NCBI RefSeq assembly: GCF_011193355.1
Contig: NZ_CP049780.1
Coordinates: 4,628,336-4,692,335, forward strand
Length of the DNA: 64,000 bases
Direction of reading: 5' to 3'
Origin: Streptomyces sp. JB150
GTDB taxonomy: Bacteria > Actinomycetota > Actinomycetes > Streptomycetales > Streptomycetaceae
The notes beneath the pieces are model-generated. The model made no database searches and was not told where the DNA came from. It worked only from the letters and a program-made list of their open reading frames with translations. This document shows, piece after piece, positions 58,180-64,000 of this stretch; position 1 is the stretch's first letter, and the number at the start of each line of letters is the position of its first letter. A program made the position numbers and the translations under genes.

Positions 58180-58564
58180 GGCCTGCGAGGCCGGCGGCAC
58201 AAGGCCCGCAAGGCTGACGGCGCAGGGCCTGCAAGGCTGACGGCGGCGGCTCGCAAGGCCGGTGACGCGTCGCCCGCACAGCCGGCGCCGCACGGCCCAC
58301 GAGGTCGGCGCTGCGCGACTCGCAAGGCTGAGGGCGCGCGGGCCCGCGTGGCCGGTGCGTGTGGCCCCCGCGTGGCCGGTGGCGTGTGGCCTGCGAGGCC
58401 GGCGGCCCACGGCCCGCGAGGCTGACGGCGCGCGGCCCGCGTGGTCGGTGCGTGTGGCCCGCGAGGCCGGCGCCGCACGGCCCGCGGGGCCAGCGGCGCG
58501 CCGCCCACAAACTCAGCGGCGCGCCGCCCGCGAGGCCGGCGCCGCGTGGCCCGCGGGCTCAGCG
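58180..58564. repeat. 23-bp tandem repeat, about 17 units, inside the glycopolymer operon
   Basis: Sixteen full units and one half unit run from 58180 to 58564 with starts at 58180, 58203, 58226, 58247, 58270, 58294, 58317, 58340, 58363, 58388, 58411, 58434, 58456, 58479, 58502, 58525 and 58548. Most are exactly 23 bp (range 21-25). The core is GGCCCGCGAGGCCGGCGSCG plus three bases. The last half unit contains the stop codon (58559-58561) of the minus-strand polysialyltransferase-like gene. Spacer-free and not a multiple of three, so neither CRISPR nor coding. Confidence 0.88.
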
Positions 58565-59896
58565 TCGTACGGCCTTCAGGATCGCCCGCCCGCGGTGCGC
58601 CACCCGGCGGGCGGTGGCGTTGCGCGGCAGGAACGCCAGCCGCTGCGGCAGCCCGCCGGGCAGTCCCAGCGCGGTCAGCCGGCGCCGCTTGAAGTAGTGC
58701 TGGGTGCGCGGACCGAAGTGCTCGGCCAGGAACCGTTCGGCCGCGGGCCGCAGACCGGGGTGGATCTGCGGCTGCATCGCGAAACTCATGGCGGTGACGA
58801 GCCCTTGGAGCAGCTCGCGGGGGAGTGCCCGCTCCTCGTCCCGGCCGTCGGACTCCAGGTCCGGCAGCAGCGCGTGGGCGAGGGCGACGGGGACGCGGTT
58901 GCTGTTCTGGAACGGCGCCAGCCGGTCCAGGAGCATGCCGGTCCCGACGCGGGCGACGGGCAGCCGGTAGAACGCCGACGCGGTGAACAGGGCCGTCGAG
59001 AAGCAGCCGACGACCAGCGCGGGCGCCGCCTTCTCGAACAGCACCTCCGCCAGCACCGGCGTGTCCAGCACGGTCAGTTCCACGCCCAGCTTCTCCGCCT
59101 CGCGTTCCAGCGCGTGGCTGTGGCTCGCCGGGGCGGTCGGGTGCGGCTTGAAGACGATCGTGTGGTGCCCGCGCGCCACCGCCCCCCGCATCATCCGCAC
59201 GTGCAGGTCCTCCTCCTCCTTCGGGGAGAGGATGTTCAGTGCGGACAGGTACTGCCCGAGCAGCAGCGCGGCGCCCTGCGGCACCTCGGGCAGCTCCCCG
59301 GCGGCGTCGGCGAGGCCGCCGAGCACCTTCAGGAACGCCTCCGCCGGCACCACCCGCGGCTCCACGCCGAACTCGGTCAGCAGCATCGGCGTCAGGCCCG
59401 CCACCAGGTCCAGGTGGAGCAGCCGCCGCACCCGCGTGCCGACCAGCGGGTCGAGTTTGTTGCGGGTGGGGCCGTAGCTCATCAGGCCGTCGGCGTAGAC
59501 GTGGACGGGGGCGTCGGTGAAGATCTGCGCGAGGCCGAGCGCCGGGTTGACCTGGAGGGATTCCACGACCAGTTCGACGCGGTCCTCGCCCAGGTCCCAC
59601 AGCTGCCGCAGATAGCGCTCGAACAGCGGCAGGTCGTCGGAGCGCGGCTGCCAGGCGCCGGGGTGGAAGGGGCGGATGGCCTCGTTGTACGACAGCACGT
59701 CGCCGAAGTGGTGGCGCAGCGCGGCGAAGCCCGGCATCTCGTCGACGGCCGGGGTGGTCTCCGGCGTCGCCGCGTTGTTGAACACCAGCAGCACCCGCCG
59801 GTCCGGCTCCGCGAAGCAGCCGGAGTCCAGGGCGGCGGCGAGGGTGGCCGCGCCGTACAGCGTGGAGACGCAGAAGATCTGGGTGGTACGGGACAT
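58559..59896 (-). CDS. Polysialyltransferase-like glycosyltransferase, copy B
   Basis: 445 residues, collinear with the protein at 51842-53197: QIFCVSTLYGAATLAAALD at the start, YADGLMSYGPTRNKL (YADG 134-137), FKPHPTAP (KPHP 250-253) and VGCFSTA (from 297). Same predicted chemistry, transfer of nonulosonic acid from a CMP donor. Its start lies in ATGA overlapping the GT2 stop. The basic C-terminus is shorter than in copy A. The stop codon sits in the last unit of a tandem repeat. Confidence 0.85.
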   Translation of the reverse strand: MSRTTQIFCVSTLYGAATLAAALDSGCFAEPDRRVLLVFNNAATPETTPAVDEMPGFAALRHHFGDVLSYNEAIRPFHPGAWQPRSDDLPLFERYLRQLWDLGEDRVELVVESLQVNPALGLAQIFTDAPVHVYADGLMSYGPTRNKLDPLVGTRVRRLLHLDLVAGLTPMLLTEFGVEPRVVPAEAFLKVLGGLADAAGELPEVPQGAALLLGQYLSALNILSPKEEEDLHVRMMRGAVARGHHTIVFKPHPTAPASHSHALEREAEKLGVELTVLDTPVLAEVLFEKAAPALVVGCFSTALFTASAFYRLPVARVGTGMLLDRLAPFQNSNRVPVALAHALLPDLESDGRDEERALPRELLQGLVTAMSFAMQPQIHPGLRPAAERFLAEHFGPRTQHYFKRRRLTALGLPGGLPQRLAFLPRNATARRVAHRGRAILKAVRR

Positions 59897-60882
59897 CAGG
59901 CCGCCGCCTTCGCTGTGGTGATCCGCCGCCGCAGGCGCCGCAGCCTGGAGGCGCGCTGGAAGTCCATGGTGTCGAGCACGTCGCCGAGCGCGTCCTGCGG
60001 CATCCGCCGGATCGCCGCCGCGCTCATCGCGCGCAGCTGCCTGGCCACGGACGGCTCGAACTTCTCGATCTCCGACAGGTGGTGGGCGATGATCGCGCAG
60101 TAGGTGCGCACCGCCTTCGGCAGCAGCCGGTCCGCGTCACGGTCCGCGGCGGTCTCCCCGATCACCTGGTCGAAGGCGCGGATGAAGTCCAGCTGGCGCA
60201 CGTCACCGATCTGGGTGAGCGACCCGGCGACCCCGCGCCGGTAGAACACGCCGAGCAGCCCGACCACGGCGAACGACTCGGCCTCGCGGTGCAGCTTCCA
60301 GATCCAGGGGCGGTCCTCGGCGGTGCGCAGCCCGTCGGTGAAGTGCAGCAGGCCCTTGTCGAGCAGCCGCCGGTGGAAGACGCCCGCCCAGGCGTACGGG
60401 TAGTCCACCGAGGTGGTCCGGTCGGCGGGCAGGATCGCCTCGCGCGGGTTCAGCACCTCGCCGCGCCGCCCGACCGGCACCCGGTGCACGGAGCGGGCGC
60501 GCGCGGTGGCCTGCACGTGGTCGGTGCGCACGAAGTCGCAGCCCAGCTCCTCGATGGCCGCGACCAGCTCGCTCAGATACCCGGGGGCGAGCCAGTCGTC
60601 ACCGTCCAGGAAGGCCACGTACTCGCCGGTCGCCGCGTCCAGCCCGGTGTTGCGCGCGGTGGCGAGCCCGCCGTTCTCCTCCCGGTGGATGCAGCGCACC
60701 CGCGCGACCTCGGAGAGGTCCCCGGCCGCGCGTTCGAGAATGGCCGGTGTCTCGTCCTTCGATTTGTCGTCGACCAGGACGAACTCGAAGTCGGGCCGGG
60801 CATTCGCGCGAAGGCTCCTGAGGTTGTCCGGGGCGTATTGCTGCACGTTGTAGAACGGCACGATCACGGAAAGCTTTGGCAC
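59896..60882 (-). CDS. Family 2 glycosyltransferase, copy B
   Basis: 328 residues. GT-A fold with KLSVIVPFYNVQQYAPDNL, FVLVDDKSKDETP, the DxD-type FLDGDDWLAPGYL, and AIEELGCDFVRTDHV and RTAEDRPWIWKLH shared with copy A at 53201-54166. The C-terminal helical part (about 230-328) is also shared. GTG at 60882 matches the start of copy A; a far longer frame upstream is antisense to the neighbouring gene and not real. Coupled to the polysialyltransferase-like gene downstream. Confidence 0.87.
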   Translation of the reverse strand: MPKLSVIVPFYNVQQYAPDNLRSLRANARPDFEFVLVDDKSKDETPAILERAAGDLSEVARVRCIHREENGGLATARNTGLDAATGEYVAFLDGDDWLAPGYLSELVAAIEELGCDFVRTDHVQATARARSVHRVPVGRRGEVLNPREAILPADRTTSVDYPYAWAGVFHRRLLDKGLLHFTDGLRTAEDRPWIWKLHREAESFAVVGLLGVFYRRGVAGSLTQIGDVRQLDFIRAFDQVIGETAADRDADRLLPKAVRTYCAIIAHHLSEIEKFEPSVARQLRAMSAAAIRRMPQDALGDVLDTMDFQRASRLRRLRRRITTAKAAA

Positions 60883-61067
60883 TCGAGAAACCCTAGGAGG
60901 CGGCCCGGCCGCGGGCCTTTCCGGTGGCCGTACCAGGGGTGAACTCCATGTGTCGGAACGGTGCATGCCGTGTACTTTCCCGCCCGCCACAAGCCAGTTC
61001 GGCTCTCGGTGGGGCGCTGTTAACTTTTTGTTGAGTCCCGGTTGGGCCACAACACGGAATCGCTTCC

Positions 61068-61073
61068 TAGCGT
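61068..61073 (+). promoter_or_regulatory. Possible -10 box for a leaderless transcript
   Basis: TAGCGT lies 7 bases before the GTG at 61081, the distance at which transcription would begin at the start codon. No ribosome-binding site precedes that GTG, which fits a leaderless mRNA. A convincing -35 box is not seen (GGCCAC at 61045 would give a 17-bp spacer). Confidence 0.4.
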
Positions 61074-61080
61074 CTTGGAC

Positions 61081-62424
61081 GTGCCACCACGTACAACGAA
61101 GCCCCCACGCGTAGCGGTGCTCGCGGACTCGGACACCCGCTGGAAATGGGGTGCGCTGACCGCGCACCGCATCGCCGCGGGCCCGCCCGCGGAAACCGCC
61201 CCCGGGGAAGGGGAGCCGGCCGCGCCCGTCCTCGACGGGTTCCTGCTGCGCGGCCGGGCCACCCCGACCCCGCGCCAGCTCGCCGAGGTGGGCGTGCGCG
61301 CCGACTCCCTGCGGGAGGTGACCGCCGTCGAGTTCCTGCGCACCATGGCGCGCGAACCGTACGACGTGCTCGTCCTCGCCCTGGTCGGCGGCGGCGTGCA
61401 GGCGATGCTGCACGGCCTCAAGCGCGTGTGGGAGGACCGCCCGAAGCGGCCCGTCGTCGTCACCGGCTACGTCGGCGTCGTCTACGAGAAGCTCGCCGAC
61501 GGCCTGCTGCTGCGGCACGGCGCGGACCTCGTCCTCGCCAACTCCCGCCAGGACGCCGACCGTTTCCGGGCCGTCTACGACGGGGTCGGCGCGGACTCCT
61601 CCGCCGTGACCGAGGTGGCACTCCCGTTCCTCGGCGGAGCCCCGTACGCCGGTGAACACGACCCGTACACGGTCGTCTTCGCCGCCCAGCCGTCCGTCCC
61701 GGACCGCCGCGCGGACCGCGCCTACCTGCTGGAACGGCTCGTCCGGCACGCCCGGCTGCACCCCGGCCGCGAGGTGCTGCTCAAGCTGCGCTCCAAGCCC
61801 GGCGAGCACACCACGCACATCGAGGAGCTGCCCTACCAGAAGCTCGCCCAGAAGCTCGACCTGCCGCCCAACTTCCGGCTGGTCTACGGCAACATGGGCG
61901 AGGTCCTGGACCGCACCGACCTGCTGGTCACGGTCAGCTCGACCGCCGCGCTGGAGTCCCTGCACCGCCGCATCCCCACCGTCGTCCTCACCGACCTCGG
62001 CGTGCGCGAGGTGCTGGGCAACCACCACTTCGTCGGCTCCGGCTGCCTCGCCTCCTGGGACCAGCTCGACGCCGGCCACCGGCCCGACCCGGACCCCGAG
62101 TGGGTGGCCCGGCAGGGCGTCGCCGCGGACGGCGAGTACGCGACCGCCTTCGACGCGGCCCGCGCCCGCATCGCGGCGCTGCTCGCCGCGGACGCGCTGC
62201 CGCCGCTCACCCCCTACTACACCCCGGCGACCGCCCCCGGCTACCTGCCCGGCATCCTCGCCCGCCACCACCTCGGCCCGGACGGCACCCCGCTGCCCGG
62301 CGCCCCCGCCCACGACAGGGAACCCGGCCCGGTCCGGCAGATCGTCCGCCGGGCCGCCCGCGGCGCCTACCGGCACGGCGTCCAGCGCGTGGCGCCCGTG
62401 ATCCGGCGGATGGGCGAGCTGTGA
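61081..62424 (+). CDS. Putative glycosyltransferase (DUF6716 type)
   Basis: 447 residues, soluble, GT-B-like. Start VAVLADSDTRWKWG; middle RPVVVTGYVGVVYEKLADGLLLRHGADLVLANSRQD; C-terminal donor-site-like LVTVSSTAALESLHRRIPTVVLTDLGV, comparable to the serine/threonine donor site of polysialyl- and CDP-glycerol transferases. I recall this family as DUF6716, a putative glycosyltransferase found with NeuB/NeuA-type genes in actinomycetes. First gene of the plus-strand operon leading into CMP-nonulosonate synthesis. GTG start at 61081. Confidence 0.78.
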   Translation: MPPRTTKPPRVAVLADSDTRWKWGALTAHRIAAGPPAETAPGEGEPAAPVLDGFLLRGRATPTPRQLAEVGVRADSLREVTAVEFLRTMAREPYDVLVLALVGGGVQAMLHGLKRVWEDRPKRPVVVTGYVGVVYEKLADGLLLRHGADLVLANSRQDADRFRAVYDGVGADSSAVTEVALPFLGGAPYAGEHDPYTVVFAAQPSVPDRRADRAYLLERLVRHARLHPGREVLLKLRSKPGEHTTHIEELPYQKLAQKLDLPPNFRLVYGNMGEVLDRTDLLVTVSSTAALESLHRRIPTVVLTDLGVREVLGNHHFVGSGCLASWDQLDAGHRPDPDPEWVARQGVAADGEYATAFDAARARIAALLAADALPPLTPYYTPATAPGYLPGILARHHLGPDGTPLPGAPAHDREPGPVRQIVRRAARGAYRHGVQRVAPVIRRMGEL

Positions 62425-62552
62425 GCGGGCGCCTCGCCGGGAGGGACGCGCGGCGACGTCCGTCTCACGCGGCGCCGTCGAGGCCGGCCGTGCAAGCCCC
62501 CGCGCCCCCAGGGGCGCGCCCGTCACTCACCTCTGCCCAAGGAGTGCAAGCC

Positions 62553-63800
62553 ATGTCCGACTCGCAGGCCGACGCGGCCGACGCGGGTGCCGCGATGCGC
62601 CGGGTGCTCGCGGTGATCCCCGCGCGCGGCGGCTCCAAGGGCGTGCCCGCGAAGAACCTCGCCCCGGTCGGCGGCGTACCGCTGGTCGCCCGCGCGGTCC
62701 GCGAGTGCCGCGCCGCCCGCCTGGTCACCGACGTCGTCGTCTCGACGGACGACCAGGCCATCGCCGAGGCCGCCCGCGTGGCCGGCGCCGAGGTCGTGCT
62801 GCGCCCCGCCGCCATCGCCGGCGACACCGCGACCTCCGAGGCGGCCGTCCTGCACGCCCTGGACGCCCACGAGGCCCAGCACGGCTCCCCGGTCGACGTG
62901 GTCCTCCTCGTCCAGTGCACCAGCCCCTTCCTCACCCGCGAGGACGTCGACGGGGTCGCCGCGGCCGTCGCCGAGAACGGCGCCGACACCGCCGTCACGG
63001 TGGCGCCCTTCCACGGCTTCGTCTGGCGCGACGGCGACACGCAGGAGGACGGCGGCCACGGCGTCAACCACGACAAGGCGTACCGCCCCCGCCGCCAGGA
63101 CCGCCCCCAGGACCTGCTGGAGACCGGCGCCGCCTACGCCATGGACGCGCCCGGCTTCCGCGAGCACCGGCACCGCTTCTTCGGCCGCACCGAACTGGTG
63201 CGCACCGACCCCGCGCGCGTGCTGGAGATCGACGACCCGCACGACCTCGCCCGCGCCCGCGCCCTCGCCCCGCTCTTCGACGCGGACAGGCCCGGCGCCC
63301 TCCCGACCGCCGGTGACATCGACGCGGTCGTCCTCGACTTCGACGGCACCCAGACCGACGACCGGGTGCTGATCGACTCCGACGGACGGGAGTTCGTCTC
63401 CGTGCACCGCGGCGACGGACTCGGCATCGCGGCCCTGCGCAAGGCGGGCCTGAAGCTGCTGATCCTGTCCACGGAACAGAACCCGGTCGTCGCCGCCCGC
63501 GCCCGGAAGCTGCGGCTCCCGGTGCTGCACGGCATCGACCGCAAGGACCTCGCGCTCAAGCAGTGGTGCGAGGAACAGGGCATCGCGCCGGAGCGCGTGC
63601 TCTACGTCGGCAACGACGTCAACGACCTCGGCTGCTTCGCCCTCGTCGGCTGGCCGGTCGCGGTCGCGAGCGCCCATGACGTCGTCCGCGGCGCCGCACG
63701 CGCGGTCACCGCCCTCCCCGGCGGTGACGGCGCGATCCGAGAGATCGCCGGCTGGATCCTCGGACCCTCTCTCGACTCTCCTGCCCCCCTCACCAAGTAA
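62553..63800 (+). CDS. CMP-nonulosonate synthetase fused to HAD phosphatase
   Basis: 415 residues. Domain 1 (about 16-240) is an acylneuraminate cytidylyltransferase: IPARGGSKGVPAKN (22-35), VVSTDDQAIAEAA and LVQCTSPFLTREDVD. It would activate a nonulosonic acid with CTP. Domain 2 (about 255-405) is a KdsC-like HAD phosphatase with nucleophile D262 in VVLDFDGTQTDD, LLILSTEQNPVV and YVGNDVNDLGCFALVGWPVAV. The fusion would join dephosphorylation (as needed for Kdn-9-phosphate) to activation. AAGGAG at 62539-62544 supports the ATG. Confidence 0.9.
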   Translation: MSDSQADAADAGAAMRRVLAVIPARGGSKGVPAKNLAPVGGVPLVARAVRECRAARLVTDVVVSTDDQAIAEAARVAGAEVVLRPAAIAGDTATSEAAVLHALDAHEAQHGSPVDVVLLVQCTSPFLTREDVDGVAAAVAENGADTAVTVAPFHGFVWRDGDTQEDGGHGVNHDKAYRPRRQDRPQDLLETGAAYAMDAPGFREHRHRFFGRTELVRTDPARVLEIDDPHDLARARALAPLFDADRPGALPTAGDIDAVVLDFDGTQTDDRVLIDSDGREFVSVHRGDGLGIAALRKAGLKLLILSTEQNPVVAARARKLRLPVLHGIDRKDLALKQWCEEQGIAPERVLYVGNDVNDLGCFALVGWPVAVASAHDVVRGAARAVTALPGGDGAIREIAGWILGPSLDSPAPLTK

Positions 63801-63813
63801 GGAACGTCCTGTC

Positions 63814-64000
63814 ATGAGCACCAACTCCCGCCTGCGCACCCTCGGCACCCGCGAGGTCGGCCCCGGCCGACCCGTCTACATCACCGGCGAGATCGGCATC
63901 AACCACAACGGCGACCTCGAGAACGCCTTCCGGCTGATCGACGCCGCCGCCGAGGCGGGCTGCGACGCGGTCAAGTTCCAAAAGCGCACCCCCGAGATCT
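63814..64000 (+). CDS. NeuB-family nonulosonate synthase, N-terminal part (cut by window edge)
   Basis: 62 residues visible. The opening PVYITGEIGINHNGDLENAF and AAEAGCDAVKFQKRTPEI is the start of the NeuB/SpsE fold, which condenses phosphoenolpyruvate with a hexose or hexosamine to make a nine-carbon sugar acid. AAGGAA 9 bases before the ATG at 63814, 13 bp after the upstream stop, so same operon. Whether it makes Neu5Ac, Kdn or another acid cannot be told from the fragment. Confidence 0.88.
   Translation, partial: MSTNSRLRTLGTREVGPGRPVYITGEIGINHNGDLENAFRLIDAAAEAGCDAVKFQKRTPEI

Noticed and set aside
58180..58564. CRISPR array
   Set aside because: Units follow one another without unique spacers, and there are no cas genes in the window.
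60883..62526. Minus-strand open frame extending the GT2 protein by about 550 residues
   Set aside because: Antisense to the DUF6716-type gene and of shadow composition; the GT2 fold starts at its normal first strand at 60882.

Overview
The window is chromosomal DNA of a high-GC actinomycete, almost certainly a Streptomyces. Evidence: very strong third-position GC, many GTG starts, ATGA/GTGA start-stop overlaps, three ECF sigma factors, and a gene order (mdh, choline/betaine genes, glyA, trpS, sdhCDAB, acyl-CoA mutase, wall-polymer genes) that I recall from the S. coelicolor core chromosome around SCO4827-SCO4882. I see no tRNA, rRNA, transposase, integrase, CRISPR array or prophage. This is mostly core sequence, with an accessory-looking cell-surface island at the right end.

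Region by region. 1-2.7 kb: the end of a DUF2690 protein, a 1.1-kb non-coding stretch with a 31-bp tandem repeat, then mdh behind a 20-bp operator-like palindrome. 2.9-10.1 kb: a five-gene choline-to-betaine operon (aldehyde dehydrogenase, choline dehydrogenase, ATPase, double-length fused permease, binding lipoprotein). 10.2-16.7 kb: an AhpD-like protein opposite a MocR regulator, a lipoprotein/ATP-grasp pair resembling E. coli YgiB/YgiC, rocD, and glyA behind a ZMP/ZTP riboswitch. 16.8-21.4 kb: an ECF sigma factor with a membrane partner, trpS and a 2'-5' RNA ligase-like protein.

21.5-26.9 kb: dprE2 and dprE1 face a PAP2 phosphatase, UbiA-type prenyltransferase, GtrA and YihY genes. This is the mycobacterial toolkit for decaprenyl-phosphoryl-arabinose. 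26.8-32.3 kb: a D,D-carboxypeptidase, a metallophosphoesterase, and a TetR-controlled three-gene operon with two perfect operators around its promoter. 32.4-35.8 kb: sdhCDAB. 36-40.5 kb: a degenerate OHCU decarboxylase-like gene, a GH20 hexosaminidase and hypothetical genes. 40.7-44.8 kb: a duplicated ECF sigma/membrane-protein module with two translationally coupled micro-ORFs in one copy. 45-48.5 kb: L,D-transpeptidase, acyl-CoA mutase large subunit, LysE exporter.

48.5-64 kb is a surface-glycopolymer locus: two acyltransferases, a methyltransferase, two paired GT2 plus polysialyltransferase-like modules, a GT29 (sialyltransferase)-like protein, a three-part protein ending in a polysaccharide pyruvyltransferase domain, a DUF6716-type glycosyltransferase, a CMP-nonulosonate synthetase fused to a HAD phosphatase, and the start of a NeuB-type synthase. 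Together these predict synthesis, activation, polymerisation and decoration of a nonulosonic acid (Kdn/sialic-type) wall polymer. A 17-unit, 23-bp tandem repeat lies inside this locus. The nonulosonate locus and the DprE/UbiA cluster are the most interesting parts of the window.
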